A stretch of 64,000 bases of DNA from Glaesserella australis (GTDB lineage Bacteria > Pseudomonadota > Gammaproteobacteria > Enterobacterales > Pasteurellaceae), in the NCBI RefSeq assembly GCF_003260095.1, contig NZ_PTPX01000001.1:92941-156940 (forward strand). Direction: 5' to 3'. Both the position numbers and the translations under genes were made by a program. Below are positions 26,001-35,708 of this stretch, piece after piece. How positions within the stretch are numbered: the stretch's first letter is position 1; each line of letters starts with the position of its first letter. A model generated the notes under the pieces. It was given only the letters and a program-made list of their open reading frames with translations. It was not told the DNA's origin and did no database searches.

Positions 26001-26849
26001 TTAAAACTTCAACACTTCTCCCATTTTCGGCACAGCGACATTGTTCAATTTGTTTTCTTTCACAAACTGACGCATTTCATCAGAGGTTACTGATGCGTGG
26101 TTTACCGCATCCATATGTACGGTAATAATTGCCGAATTTGGAGCAACTTGGCTAGCTTTGGCGACATCGGCTTTGCCCATAATAATGCCGTTTGGGTTGC
26201 CTTGTATTTGGGCGTAGCCAGTGTTCATCACGATCACATCAGGTTTGTAGTGGTCGAGTGCGTAATCCACTTCGTTGTTCCAAATGGTGTCGCCGATGAT
26301 GTAGAGCGTTTTTTCGCCTTTAGCTTGCATTACTACGCCCATTGCTTCGCCTAATAATTCTGCTAGTTGTGGCACGGCATACATTTGGTCTGTACCGTGT
26401 TGTCCGCCCGTTTTGCTGAGTTTCACTTGGTTAAATTCAGTGTTTTTGCCCAGCACTCGCACGTCTTTAAAGCCTTGTGAGCGAATGATTTTCGCATCGC
26501 CTGCATTTTGCACGAAAATCGGTAAATCTTTTGGCAAGACTTTTTGAGCATATTCGTCCCAGTGGTCATCGTGGGTGTGGGTCACAATCACTGCATCCAC
26601 GCCTTCAAGCACTTTTTCCACAGGCATTGACATATCAATCAGCGGATTGCGTTTTTCGCTGTTAATTGTGCCAGCAAAACCTTCGTAAGTGCCTTTCGGG
26701 GCAAGATAAGGATCGACCAAAAACGTGCTGCCCGCCATTTCAATTTTGGCGGTGGCGTTGCGGATATGCTGATAGCTCGTTTCGGCATTTGCCGTTGTTG
26801 CAAAAGTGGTCGCAAGAGATAACGCTAAAAGTGTTGATTTGAGTTTCAT
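26001..26849 (-). CDS. Exported metallo-beta-lactamase-fold hydrolase (UlaG-like)
   Basis: A 282-residue protein with a Sec signal peptide (cut after TANA, residue 22). The mature part is an MBL-fold hydrolase: metal motif THTHDDHWD (residues 90-97), GQHGTDQMY, the IIGDTIW segment and a final His in TVHMDAVNHA. The order of motifs fits the UlaG-like group of lactonase/phosphodiesterase-type enzymes rather than true beta-lactamases. It is divergent from a DJ-1/AraC regulator gene, which may control it. Substrate unknown. Confidence 0.8.
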   Translation of the reverse strand: MKLKSTLLALSLATTFATTANAETSYQHIRNATAKIEMAGSTFLVDPYLAPKGTYEGFAGTINSEKRNPLIDMSMPVEKVLEGVDAVIVTHTHDDHWDEYAQKVLPKDLPIFVQNAGDAKIIRSQGFKDVRVLGKNTEFNQVKLSKTGGQHGTDQMYAVPQLAELLGEAMGVVMQAKGEKTLYIIGDTIWNNEVDYALDHYKPDVIVMNTGYAQIQGNPNGIIMGKADVAKASQVAPNSAIITVHMDAVNHASVTSDEMRQFVKENKLNNVAVPKMGEVLKF

Positions 26850-26991
26850 AAACTGTCCTTTTGTAAAAAATAGAATAAATTAAACCGCTTGTTGCGATGG
26901 GCGTATTATGAAACGATGAGAAGATAAAAAACATTGACTTATTATTCAGATATCGAAAGAATTGGGTCAATTTTGATTATGAGAGAAAACT

Positions 26992-27981
26992 ATGCCTATC
27001 CCAACCGTTGTCCTTGTGCTTTACCCTAATTTCAGCCCCTTTCACTTTTCCGTGCCTTATATGGTGTTTTCGACCGAGCTTGACGGCAAGCCGTTGTTTC
27101 GGGTCAAAATCGTGGCGGAAACCCCCGAGACCACGCAATCCAAACCTGCCACCATTACCGCAGACGGCGATTTAAGTTTATTAAACGATGCGGATTTTGT
27201 GGTGATGTTCGGCTGGGATAAATTGGAACAAATGCCGTCTGCGGCGTTAATCCAAGCCTTGCAACAAGCGGCGGAACGAGGGGCAACGCTGGTTGGCTTG
27301 TGTTACGGGGCGTATCCACTGGCGTATGCAGGCTTGCTCAACGGCAAAAAAGCCACCACGCACTGGCTGGGCGAAACGGATTTCAGACAACGTTTTCCGC
27401 AGGTCAAACTGGATTGCAATGCGATTTACATTGAGCAGGAACAGGTGATTACGTCCGCAGGCACAGCGGCAGGGTTGGACTGCTGTTTGGCGATTGTCCG
27501 CCGACAATATGGCGTAAAAATTGCCAATCAGCTGGCGAGATTGCTGGTGATTTCGCCCCACCGAGAAGGCGGTCAAGCCCAATTTATTGAGCAACCAATC
27601 GCTCGCAAAACCGCCAACGAAAACATCAACGAACTGTTGGAAATGATGCGAACCGAGCTGAACAAGGACTATTCCATCGACCTGCTCGCCCAACGCCTGA
27701 TGATGAGCCGCAGCACTTTCACCCGACATTTTCGCAAAGCGACAGGAATGGCACTGACGGAATGGCTGATTGAAGTACGGTTACAACGTGGTCGAGAATT
27801 GCTAGAAAGCACCAAACAAAACGTGGACGATATCGCCCACCAAATCGGCTTCCACTCCGCCACCGCCTTCCGCCAACATTTCAAAGCGAAACATCAGATT
27901 AGTCCGAGGGTGTGGCGGAAGAGGTTTGGGGGGAGTAACAGCCGGAGGAGTTTAGGTAAGAATTTGCAAATTTCAGAATAA
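26992..27981 (+). CDS. GlxA-type AraC regulator with a DJ-1/PfpI domain
   Basis: A 329-residue regulator. Residues about 5-185 are a DJ-1/PfpI-like domain with the nucleophile-elbow Cys (VGLCYGAYPL, C104) and TSAGTAAGLD; residues about 210-315 are two AraC helix-turn-helix units (SIDLLAQRLMMSRSTFTRHF and NVDDIAHQIGFHSATAFRQHF). Such GlxA/FtrA-like proteins regulate small operons in response to amide or stress ligands. It is divergent from the exported MBL hydrolase gene. Confidence 0.85.
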   Translation: MPIPTVVLVLYPNFSPFHFSVPYMVFSTELDGKPLFRVKIVAETPETTQSKPATITADGDLSLLNDADFVVMFGWDKLEQMPSAALIQALQQAAERGATLVGLCYGAYPLAYAGLLNGKKATTHWLGETDFRQRFPQVKLDCNAIYIEQEQVITSAGTAAGLDCCLAIVRRQYGVKIANQLARLLVISPHREGGQAQFIEQPIARKTANENINELLEMMRTELNKDYSIDLLAQRLMMSRSTFTRHFRKATGMALTEWLIEVRLQRGRELLESTKQNVDDIAHQIGFHSATAFRQHFKAKHQISPRVWRKRFGGSNSRRSLGKNLQISE

Positions 27982-28034
27982 AACTAACCGCTTGTGTTAT
28001 GGCACAAGTGAGAACACTTGCACCATTGGGCTAA

Positions 28035-29417
28035 TTAAAACCGTTGATTTAACCACTTATCCGCATAATCGTGTAGCGTTTTAATAGTATCGCCAAATTC
28101 GCCGTCATAGCGTTCACAGGCTTTGCAAGTGTCGTACATATGTGTTGCCCCTTCAATAAAGGCAAGCTGTTTGTCTTTGGCTGGTGATTGGCGGTAGATT
28201 TCTTCGGCGGCTAAAAATTCATAGTTTCCTGTCATTCCCAACATTAAGGACGGCACACGGATTTGCGTAAAATTGCCAACGGTACTGCTGTAACTTGATG
28301 TCCAATTTACGCCATAAACGCCTGTTGCATCATAGCCAAAATCGGCATTTAAGCGAATGGCTCGGTCAATCAGGTAGTTTTTTACCGTTGTGTTTTCTGC
28401 CCCAAGATTTAACTGCCCTGTAAATGAACCACGAGTGTTCGGTTTGCGGACAGAATGTACTACTTGTACTGTTTCTGAGCCGTCTTTGTGAACCAACGTC
28501 CATTTATCTTTGGTATGGGCGAGCAAGCGGGTATCTTGCAAGAATAATTTGTTGTTCGGTCCCATTTCCCCTGCCCCTGCTACCGTAAAGGGTTCATCGT
28601 CCTTAAATTTGCCTTGACCGTTTGTAATGGCGTTGGCACGGGTTTGAGCTAAATCCAGCAATGTTTGATTACGTTCGGCAACGGCTTTTTGGAATTTACG
28701 GATAAATTCAGGGGAATAATCTGAATTGCCTTGTGCGTTATAACCATTTGCCACGTTATAGAGATCGAGTGTCGGCTCAATAAGTAGTCCATTATCTTGT
28801 TCTTTCACCGCAGGATCGAGACTTAACACGCCCATTGTTGCATTACCCCAGTTGGAGTCCGCCACAATAATCGCATCAGCTGGGATTAGCCCTTGCAAAT
28901 AGTCGGGGCATTTGGTGATTTTGTTGTCATCTTGGCAGGATTTTACGCCATTTTCGGCAATCATTTGGTAGGCAGATAACAGCGTTGCACCGCCACTGTG
29001 TCCCCATAACACCACATTTTTCACTTCAGGCAAGGCGTTGAGATATTTGACGGACGCATACACGTCTAATAATTTTTCATTAAGATTTTTGCCCGTGTTC
29101 TTCATACATAAGACGCTGTAGCCCCGTTTTTCCATTGCAAAGCAAGTCGGAAAGGTCGAATAGTCTAATTTAACGTGCATTACCATAATCGCCGTAGAGC
29201 GTTTGGGATTGGTGCTGTCTTTAGGTTGATACAAATAGCCACTTGCCCCATTAACTTGCACAAACTGGCGTTGAATACTGGGGTCAAGTGGCTCATTCTG
29301 TCCAAATACGGCACGTTTGGCGACCTGTTGTTCCAATGCAGAAGTCGGTGTATCCGCAAAACTCGTACTGGCGACTAAGCTCAATAAGGTACTGATAATG
29401 AATGTTTTGTTTTTCAT
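28035..29417 (-). CDS. Exported alpha/beta-hydrolase
   Basis: A 460-residue protein with a signal peptide (cut after SFA, about residue 21). It has an alpha/beta-hydrolase fold with nucleophile elbow GHSGG (in VVLWGHSGGATLL) and a late acid/His region (LAFIEGATHMYDTCKACERYDG) that would supply the catalytic His. Its Cys pair there suggests a periplasmic disulfide. Similar large serine hydrolases of unknown substrate are known in Neisseria and Pasteurellaceae. It is transcribed away from the Crp-like gene. Confidence 0.75.
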   Translation of the reverse strand: MKNKTFIISTLLSLVASTSFADTPTSALEQQVAKRAVFGQNEPLDPSIQRQFVQVNGASGYLYQPKDSTNPKRSTAIMVMHVKLDYSTFPTCFAMEKRGYSVLCMKNTGKNLNEKLLDVYASVKYLNALPEVKNVVLWGHSGGATLLSAYQMIAENGVKSCQDDNKITKCPDYLQGLIPADAIIVADSNWGNATMGVLSLDPAVKEQDNGLLIEPTLDLYNVANGYNAQGNSDYSPEFIRKFQKAVAERNQTLLDLAQTRANAITNGQGKFKDDEPFTVAGAGEMGPNNKLFLQDTRLLAHTKDKWTLVHKDGSETVQVVHSVRKPNTRGSFTGQLNLGAENTTVKNYLIDRAIRLNADFGYDATGVYGVNWTSSYSSTVGNFTQIRVPSLMLGMTGNYEFLAAEEIYRQSPAKDKQLAFIEGATHMYDTCKACERYDGEFGDTIKTLHDYADKWLNQRF

Positions 29418-29574
29418 AAGATAAGTCTCATCAATAAATGTTGTTAAAAGTTTGCACAGAAAACCACCAAATTTTACATTGGAGTATGAAGTATTTCAAA
29501 TTCATCACAAATTAAAAATAGCCCCTTGTTCTTGCTATAATACTTTTCACCTATTCCACACAACTGTTTCCCTT

Positions 29575-30159
29575 ATGCCTTTAACTACGTATCTCAACCA
29601 CGTTCGCACGCTTTGCCCGTTATTGAGCGAAGATGAAATTGCCATTTTTGCTCAGGGATTATGTGTTCAAACCTTATCGCCAAAGCAGTCGCTGTTAGCA
29701 AGCGGTGAGATTCCACAGAAAGTTTACTATATCGTAAAAGGCTTGATTAAAGCGGTTTATACTAATGATGAAGGCGAACAGGTCAATGTGAATTTTTTCC
29801 GCGAAGGTATGGCGGTGGTGGATTATCAAGCATTACGCACACAAAGCCCAAGCCGATATGACTTTATCGCCATTGAACCTTGTGTGCTAATTGCCGTGCC
29901 GTTCTCTCATTTAGAACAATGCTGTTTACAAATGCCACAATTTGAACGGCTTTATCGTTTAAGCCTTGAACAAGCCCTATTTGCCTATGTTCGCCGTACC
30001 GAGCGGTTTTTAATCACCAAAGCCGAACAGCGTTATTTGGATTTTATGCACGCCGAACCTGAATTATTCAAACGGCTGTCTGTGAGCGATTTAAGTTCTT
30101 ATCTGGGCATTCAACGCCAAAGCCTGACCCGTATCAGAAAACAACTACTTGTAAAATGA
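29575..30159 (+). CDS. Crp/Fnr-family regulator
   Basis: A 194-residue regulator with an N-terminal cyclic-nucleotide-type barrel (LLASGEIPQKVYYIVKGLIKAVY) and a C-terminal winged helix (RLSVSDLSSYLGIQRQSLTRIRKQL). There is no N-terminal Cys cluster, so it is not an oxygen-sensing Fnr. The frame opens 41 codons earlier, but a TATAAT at 29536-29541 and the position of the barrel favour the internal ATG. It precedes an MBL hydrolase by 75 bp; together they probably form a regulator/effector pair. Confidence 0.8.
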   Translation: MPLTTYLNHVRTLCPLLSEDEIAIFAQGLCVQTLSPKQSLLASGEIPQKVYYIVKGLIKAVYTNDEGEQVNVNFFREGMAVVDYQALRTQSPSRYDFIAIEPCVLIAVPFSHLEQCCLQMPQFERLYRLSLEQALFAYVRRTERFLITKAEQRYLDFMHAEPELFKRLSVSDLSSYLGIQRQSLTRIRKQLLVK

Positions 30160-30234
30160 CACATTTGTGTCAGGCAGTTTTGCTTTTTGTCGTTATAATG
30201 CTCACATAATCTAATCATTTAAAGGTACAAACAA

Positions 30235-31077
30235 ATGAGCATTCAAATTCACCCTATCCAAACAGGCGATGTACAAATTAAAAGTAAACACCAAGTGGCT
30301 CGTTTTCACGCCAGAGTCGCCCGAGTGTTTGATGTACTGATTGATCGACACTGGTCGCCACGTTTGCCTATTGGCTGTTATTTAATCGAGCACCCTGAAG
30401 GCTTGATTGTGGTGGATACGGGCGAGAGTTCTCACGCCAATGATAAAGGCTATCAGCCTTGGTGGCATCTGTTTATGCGTTTTTGTGAACGCCGCTGGGT
30501 GAAGCCGACAGAAGAAGTGGGCGAACGCTTAAAAGCAATGGGCGTTGATCCGCTACAGGTCAAATGGGTGGTGATGACCCATATGCACGGCGACCACGCA
30601 GGCGGTATTGCCCATTTTCCAAACAGCCAGTTTGTGCTTAGCCAAACCGAAGCCACCGCTTGTTTAGCCAAAAATGGCGTAATGCAAGGCTATTTAAATA
30701 TGCACTACCCAAGCTGGTTTAAACCAAATGGCATCGAATTTGATGACGGCGAATTTGAAAGTTTCGCTTCGTCCAAAAAACTGACCCAAGATAGCAAAAT
30801 CCGCCTTGTGCCAACACCGGGGCATACGCTTGGGCATTTATCAGTGGTGGTGGATATGGGAGATCACTATGTGCTATTAGCAGGCGATGCTTCTTATACT
30901 GAAGAATCTATGCTAAAAGGCGTAGTGGACGGCGTAGCTGTTGATGCCGATTTACATAACGACAGCACTCGCCGTATGCGAGTACTCTGCCAACGCAAAC
31001 CAACCATCACCCAGTTCGCTCACGATGAAAACAGCGGTCATCGTTTGGCGAATAAGGTGTTTACGGTGGTAAAGTGA
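30235..31077 (+). CDS. MBL-fold hydrolase, lactonase-like
   Basis: A 280-residue cytoplasmic MBL-fold protein with the metal motif HMHGDH (116-121), then TPGHTLGHLSV and AGDASY. The motif order and size resemble N-acyl-homoserine-lactone lactonases (AttM/AhlD group), but many relatives have other lactone or ester substrates. It has no signal peptide, unlike the MBL protein encoded at 26 kb. It is closed by a hairpin containing a neisserial uptake motif. Confidence 0.8.
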   Translation: MSIQIHPIQTGDVQIKSKHQVARFHARVARVFDVLIDRHWSPRLPIGCYLIEHPEGLIVVDTGESSHANDKGYQPWWHLFMRFCERRWVKPTEEVGERLKAMGVDPLQVKWVVMTHMHGDHAGGIAHFPNSQFVLSQTEATACLAKNGVMQGYLNMHYPSWFKPNGIEFDDGEFESFASSKKLTQDSKIRLVPTPGHTLGHLSVVVDMGDHYVLLAGDASYTEESMLKGVVDGVAVDADLHNDSTRRMRVLCQRKPTITQFAHDENSGHRLANKVFTVVK

Positions 31078-31127
31078 GTGTGTAAGCGGTGGTAATAGGT
31101 TGTTTAAAACCTAAAGTTAATAGGAAG

Positions 31128-31155
31128 TGCCGTCTGAAATTTTATTCAAACGGCA
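31128..31155. terminator. Hairpin terminator carrying a neisserial-type uptake motif
   Basis: TGCCGTCTGAA (from 31128) pairs, with one G-T/T-A irregularity, with the TTCAAACGGCA at 31145-31155, followed by TTTTT. GCCGTCTGAA is the exact 10-base core of the Neisseria DNA uptake sequence. Confidence 0.75.
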
Positions 31156-31158
31156 TTT

Positions 31159-32049
31159 TTATGTTTCTGATTTCCCCAACACAGCTTGACGATAATCGCG
31201 CGGGCTTAATCCTGTTTTTGCTTTGAAATATTGCGTAAAATGGCTAGGTTGGTTGAAGCCAACTTCGCTAGCGATCCAACCAATCGGTTTGTCGGTGTCG
31301 TGAAGCAATTCGGTGGCTTTGGCTAGCCGCCACTCAATTAAATAGCGGTAAGGTGTGGTATTCAAGCTGGTTTTAAAACAACGCAAACATTCAGACTTAC
31401 TCACATTGGCATAAGCTGCCAACTTTTCCAAACTGATATCTTCTTGATAATGTTGCTCAATATAATGCAAAAATTTTCCCATTCGTTCATTAAGTTTACT
31501 TTTAGGTACAGATTCATTTGGCAGTAAATGCTTGCCCATTTCTAACCAGAGTGAACAAAGCGTCAGCAACACTTCATAATGGTAATGCGCACTTTGTTGG
31601 CGTTCTAATTGCAATAATTTTTTCAAAAATATCAAGACATTGTGTTGCCATAAAGAATGAGACGATAAGTGACACGCCGTTATCACAGGCGATTCAACAA
31701 CATGACGAACCCACGTTTGCACAGGACTGTTGTCATAGAAATAAAGCAAATGATCGAAAAACAAAAAATTATAGTATCGGCATTCACCCACATAATTCAC
31801 CACATGAATCGCTCGCTTATTGATAAATAAGCCTTCACCTGCGCCGATACGAAAAGTTTGTTCCAAGGTTTGCACTTCAACTTCCCCTTGTTCTACATAA
31901 ACAAACTGCAGTTCATCATGCCAATGCATAACACGAAAGCCCATATTTTGTGGAGAGATATCATTGTTATCCCCTGTTAATACAAGATAGGGAAAATCGG
32001 TTTCGCTTGGGAAATTACTGGAATGGTTGTAGTGTTCGTAAATAGTCAT
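31159..32049 (-). CDS. AraC-family regulator with cupin sensor domain
   Basis: A 296-residue protein with an N-terminal cupin (MHWHDELQFVYVEQGEVEVQ, then GEGLFINKRAIHVV) and a C-terminal double HTH (ISLEKLAAYANVSKSECLRCF and IGWIASEVGFNQPSHFTQYF). It is divergent from an MFS exporter gene with under 100 bp between, so it probably controls it. The ligand is unknown; the cupin group often senses small sugars or aromatic compounds. Confidence 0.85.
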   Translation of the reverse strand: MTIYEHYNHSSNFPSETDFPYLVLTGDNNDISPQNMGFRVMHWHDELQFVYVEQGEVEVQTLEQTFRIGAGEGLFINKRAIHVVNYVGECRYYNFLFFDHLLYFYDNSPVQTWVRHVVESPVITACHLSSHSLWQHNVLIFLKKLLQLERQQSAHYHYEVLLTLCSLWLEMGKHLLPNESVPKSKLNERMGKFLHYIEQHYQEDISLEKLAAYANVSKSECLRCFKTSLNTTPYRYLIEWRLAKATELLHDTDKPIGWIASEVGFNQPSHFTQYFKAKTGLSPRDYRQAVLGKSET

Positions 32050-32146
32050 TTGGCGATATTTGGATAATTTATGGTGCTATTTTACTATTAAAATCTAAAA
32101 TTAGGTGATATTTTCTTATTTTAACTTTTTCATCTATAAATACATT

Positions 32147-33328
32147 ATGAATCACTCATCATCTCAAAAAATGGTTATGCCGATTTTACTTGCCGTTTCA
32201 TTAACACATTTGTTTAACGATGTTATTCAAGCAGTTGTTACGGCAATTTATCCTATGCTGAAAAGCAATTATGCACTCAGTTTTACGCAAATCGGTTTGA
32301 TTTCATTAGCTTATCAAATCACCGCTTCACTGATTCAGCCTTGGATTGGTTTGCACACCGATAAATTTCCCAAGCCGTATTTATTGCCGTCAGGCATGGT
32401 CATCACCTTGTGCGGTATTGTGGCATTAGCTTATGCACCGAATTTTTATGTTTTGTTATTATCGGGCGTGATAATCGGTTTAGGTTCGGCGATTTTTCAC
32501 CCTGAAGCGTCTCGAGTAGCACGTACCGCTTCCAACGGGCATTTCGGCACGGCACAAGCGGCTTTTCAAGTGGGCGGAAATACAGGATCGGCACTGGGTC
32601 CATTGTTGGTGGCGGTGTGGGTTGCTCAACGTGGTCAAGAATCGGTTTTAGTACTGATTCCGATTGCTTTATTGGCGATTGCGGTTTTGTACTATATTAG
32701 CCGTTGGACGATTGCCTATCAAAACCGTGTACAAGCAACGAGCCAGTCACACACAACTTATCGCTTACAACGCAACGAATTAGGGCGAGCATTGAGTATT
32801 ATTGCGTTGTTGATGGTGGTAAAATTTACTTACATTGCCAGCTTAAGCAATTATTTCACGTTTTTCTTGATAGAAAAATTTGCTTTAAGTCTCTCACAAG
32901 CACAATTATGTCTATTTGCTTTTATGGGGGCAGTTGCTGTCGGAACGTTTGCCGGTGGACCAATCGGCGACCGTATCGGACGTTATACGGTGATTTGGTT
33001 TTCGTTTGTCGGTATGGTGCCGTTTGCGCTTGTGTTGCCTTATGCCAATTTGCTCGGCACGATGGTGTGTGCGATTGGTGCAGGGCTAATTATGTCATCG
33101 GCGTTTTCTGCGATGATTGTATATGCACAAGAAGCGATTCCTAATCGAGTAGGTTTGATTTCGGGTGCGATGTTTGGTTTTATGTTTGGCATTAGCGGTA
33201 TCGGTTCTGCCTTGCTCGGTATGTGGGCAGACAAGTATGGCATTCAATCCATTTTTCAATTTTGCGCTTATTTGCCTTTGCTTGGCGTAGTGGCTTGGGC
33301 GTTACCAAAACACAAGGTTCGGGATTGA
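32147..33328 (+). CDS. MFS exporter, fosmidomycin-resistance (Fsr) type
   Basis: A 393-residue, 12-TM major facilitator protein. The stretches LTHLFNDVIQAVVTAIYPML, SLAYQITASLIQPWIGLHTD and SAIFHPEASRVAR match Fsr-type pumps closely. The GTG opening 42 bases upstream would add a Phe-rich extension unlike the family, so the ATG is preferred. Fsr confers fosmidomycin resistance in E. coli; the natural substrate here may differ. Confidence 0.87.
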   Translation: MNHSSSQKMVMPILLAVSLTHLFNDVIQAVVTAIYPMLKSNYALSFTQIGLISLAYQITASLIQPWIGLHTDKFPKPYLLPSGMVITLCGIVALAYAPNFYVLLLSGVIIGLGSAIFHPEASRVARTASNGHFGTAQAAFQVGGNTGSALGPLLVAVWVAQRGQESVLVLIPIALLAIAVLYYISRWTIAYQNRVQATSQSHTTYRLQRNELGRALSIIALLMVVKFTYIASLSNYFTFFLIEKFALSLSQAQLCLFAFMGAVAVGTFAGGPIGDRIGRYTVIWFSFVGMVPFALVLPYANLLGTMVCAIGAGLIMSSAFSAMIVYAQEAIPNRVGLISGAMFGFMFGISGIGSALLGMWADKYGIQSIFQFCAYLPLLGVVAWALPKHKVRD

Positions 33329-33348
33329 TTTTAGAGCTGATTGCCTGA

Positions 33349-33379
33349 GAAATTTTGCAGACAAAATCTGCAAAATTTC
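33349..33379. terminator. Hairpin behind the Fsr-like gene
   Basis: GAAATTTTGCAGA at 33349-33361 pairs with TCTGCAAAATTTC at 33367-33379, followed by an uptake-type ACCGCTTGT. It separates convergent genes. Confidence 0.7.
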
Positions 33380-33406
33380 TTCAAAATCCGACCGCTTGTA
33401 ACTTTA

Positions 33407-33805
33407 TCAATCCCCCTTAATCCCCTGAATCACCCTGCAATGTTCCACATCATCTTCCTTACACCCCACAAACTGTTCCAAAAACTGTTGAACCTGTTGT
33501 AGTTGTTCAATTTGCTGGGTGATGTGAGTAAGGTGTTTTTGTGCCAAATCATCTGCCATTTGACAGCGATTGTTTGGATTATCTTGCAGACGGCAAAGTT
33601 GCCTGATTTCGTCCAAACTAAACCCAATAGCACGGCAGGTTTTCACAAAACGCAGTTGAGTAAGCTGATGTTCGCCAAACAGACGATAGCCGTTCGCTTG
33701 CCGTTGTGCGGGGGTAATCAAGCCTATCTTTTCATAATGGCGAATGGTCTCTAAATTCACACCGCTTGCTTTGCTTAATTCACTGATTTTAAAAAATGTG
33801 CTCAT
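33407..33805 (-). CDS. MerR-family metal-responsive regulator
   Basis: A 132-residue regulator with MerR HTH (FKISELSKASGVNLETIRHYEKIGLI), dimerisation helix and Cys residues at places used for metal binding (IRQLC, NRC, VGC, EHC near the C-terminus). The pattern is closest to ZntR/CadR-type Zn/Cd/Pb sensors. It is divergent from a cation-efflux gene with a classical MerR-type promoter between. Confidence 0.88.
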   Translation of the reverse strand: MSTFFKISELSKASGVNLETIRHYEKIGLITPAQRQANGYRLFGEHQLTQLRFVKTCRAIGFSLDEIRQLCRLQDNPNNRCQMADDLAQKHLTHITQQIEQLQQVQQFLEQFVGCKEDDVEHCRVIQGIKGD

Positions 33806-33811
33806 CGCCTA

Positions 33812-33842
33812 TTGACCCTGTAATGGTTACGGAGTTTACAGT
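33812..33842 (+). promoter_or_regulatory. MerR-type promoter of the cation exporter
   Basis: TTGACC (33812-33817) and TACAGT (33837-33842) are separated by 19 bp, the over-long spacer typical of MerR-activated promoters. Between them lies an imperfect dyad, CTGTAA-TGG-TTACGG. Confidence 0.7.
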
Positions 33843-33877
33843 GTACACCACTTTAAACACAAACTCACGGAGATAAT

Positions 33878-34483
33878 ATGGCGTGTTCAACTTGTAGCAG
33901 TACACAAACTGCACACTTTTCTCATCAATATCGCAAAGCTTTATGGATTGCGTTCGGGCTAAATTTAACGATGTTTGCGGTCGAAATCATCATGGGTATT
34001 AAAGCTGGTTCGGTGTCCTTGCTGTCGGACAGTTTGGATTTCTTTGGCGACAGTGCTAACTATTTGATTAGCTTGATTGTTTTACCGATGGCGTTAAGCT
34101 ACCGAGCCAAAGCGTCACTGCTCAAAGGAGCAACAATGGGTGGATTTGGCATCTTTATTCTGTTTACCACTTTGTATAACTGGTTTTACGGCGAAATCCC
34201 CAATCATAGCGAAATGAGCGTTGTCGGCGTGTTAGCCTTACTCACCAACCTAACGGCATTGTGGGTGTTATACCGTTTTCGTGAGGGCGACAGCAATATA
34301 CGTGGCGTGTGGCTCTGTTCAAGAAATGACGCGATTGGCAATGTCGCTGTGATTTTGGCAGGTGTGGCGGTTTATTTCACCCAATCCAAATACCCTGATT
34401 TGATTGTTGCCTTTGTGTTGTCATTTTTAGCCATTCAAGCAGCGAAAGAGATTATTTCACAAGCTTGGCAGGAGTTGAGATAG
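33878..34483 (+). CDS. Cation diffusion facilitator exporter (membrane domain only)
   Basis: A 201-residue CDF-type protein. The metal-binding membrane motifs are LLSDSLDFFGDSANY and SRNDAIGNVAVILAG, and a Cys-rich N-terminus (CSTCSST) precedes the first helix. The usual cytoplasmic C-terminal domain is missing: the protein ends after the sixth membrane segment, as in the short CDF class. Expected to export Zn or another divalent metal under control of the divergent MerR protein. Confidence 0.82.
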   Translation: MACSTCSSTQTAHFSHQYRKALWIAFGLNLTMFAVEIIMGIKAGSVSLLSDSLDFFGDSANYLISLIVLPMALSYRAKASLLKGATMGGFGIFILFTTLYNWFYGEIPNHSEMSVVGVLALLTNLTALWVLYRFREGDSNIRGVWLCSRNDAIGNVAVILAGVAVYFTQSKYPDLIVAFVLSFLAIQAAKEIISQAWQELR

Positions 34484-34486
34484 GGG

Positions 34487-34550
34487 AAAGCGGTTGGATT
34501 TGGTAAGAAATTTGCAAATTGCAAAATCTTTCCAAAATCCGACCGCTCTT
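34487..34550. terminator. Half-uptake-sequence hairpin behind the CDF gene
   Basis: AAAGCGGTTGGATTT on the left pairs with AAAATCCGACCGCT on the right around a core containing TTTGCAAATTGCAAAA. Same family as the hairpins near 25.9, 38.4 and 39.7 kb. Confidence 0.65.
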
Positions 34551-34616
34551 TACAATAAAAGAGCCATAGTGTGGCTCAGTTTAACGAATCTAGCACGGCT
34601 CGTGCTAGAGCTTTTC

Positions 34617-35522
34617 CTAAAGCCCCAATTCCGCCTTTTCCAGCAAGAAATCAATCAATGCACGGACTCGGGCGGGCTTTTGGTTGTGTTGTAGGTAGTA
34701 AAGATACATTGGGGGAAAGGATTTCCAATATTTTTCCAAAACAGGGACAAAGTTTTCTTTATCGGCTTGTTGGGCGACCACGGGTTCAAACACGCGTCCG
34801 ATGCCCAGCCCTTCGCGGATGGCATCCATTACCACTTCTAAATTATTGGCGACAAAGCTAGTCGGCATTTCCACGCTGACATCTTGCCCTTTCTCACTCA
34901 AGGTCAAAGGAAATAAACGGTTCGAGGTTGTAAAGCGGAAATTGATTAAACGATGATCGTGCAAATCGCTCAATTTCTTCGGCATTTTATGCTGTGTGAA
35001 ATAGTCGGACGATCCATAAACGCCCAAGCGAATGGGGTTGAGCAGCTTTTTCGCCACCATATTTTCCGCCACTTTATCGCCAAAACGAATGCCCACGTCA
35101 AAATTTTCTTTGAGAATATCCACCGTGCCGTCATCAATGGCAATTTCCAGCTGCACGTTCGGGTAACGGCGGCAAAATTCCGCAAAGTGCGGTTTTAAAA
35201 TCAGCCAATAGGCAACGCGTGGAATAGTCATTCGCACCACGCCCGAAGGCGTATTTTTCAAATCTTGCGTGCTTTCCACCGCGGACGAAAGAGATTTGAT
35301 GATGTCTTTCGTGCTTTCGTATAAATGCACGCCCGCTTCGGTAAGTTCCATTCGGCGAGTGGTGCGGTTGAATAGGGGCAAACCGATGTGTTGTTCAAGC
35401 AATTTAAGCGATTGGCTGATAGACGGCGGTGCAATTTCTAATTTACGCGACGCCCCTGCGATTGAGCCTTCTTCAACAATGCTGTGAAAAGCAGTGAGAT
35501 AACCGAAAATGGAACTATTCAT
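34617..35522 (-). CDS. LysR-family regulator
   Basis: A 301-residue LysR protein: HTH (FHSIVEEGSIAGASRKLEIAP, then SISQSLKLLEQHIGLPLF) and a periplasmic-binding-like effector domain (VRMTIPRVAYWLI onward). It is divergent from the aldo-keto reductase, ABM-domain and quinone-reductase-like genes and probably regulates them. The inducer cannot be told from sequence. Confidence 0.87.
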   Translation of the reverse strand: MNSSIFGYLTAFHSIVEEGSIAGASRKLEIAPPSISQSLKLLEQHIGLPLFNRTTRRMELTEAGVHLYESTKDIIKSLSSAVESTQDLKNTPSGVVRMTIPRVAYWLILKPHFAEFCRRYPNVQLEIAIDDGTVDILKENFDVGIRFGDKVAENMVAKKLLNPIRLGVYGSSDYFTQHKMPKKLSDLHDHRLINFRFTTSNRLFPLTLSEKGQDVSVEMPTSFVANNLEVVMDAIREGLGIGRVFEPVVAQQADKENFVPVLEKYWKSFPPMYLYYLQHNQKPARVRALIDFLLEKAELGL

Positions 35523-35708
35523 TTTATTGCCTTATTGTTAGTTTTTTCCTAATAGTGAATTATATATTTCCTATCTTATCATTACAAATATAACGTTTAT
35601 AATGACCGCATTTTATGGAAACAAACAACAAGCGGTTATATTTGCAAAATGTTTTACAAAATCGACCGCTCTTTCAACATAATCAACATTCAAAACAAGG
35701 AGTACACA

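Noticed and set aside
26001..31077. Beta-lactam resistance from the MBL-fold genes
   Set aside because: The HxHxDH motif is shared by the whole superfamily; motif order and size fit UlaG-like and lactonase-like enzymes.
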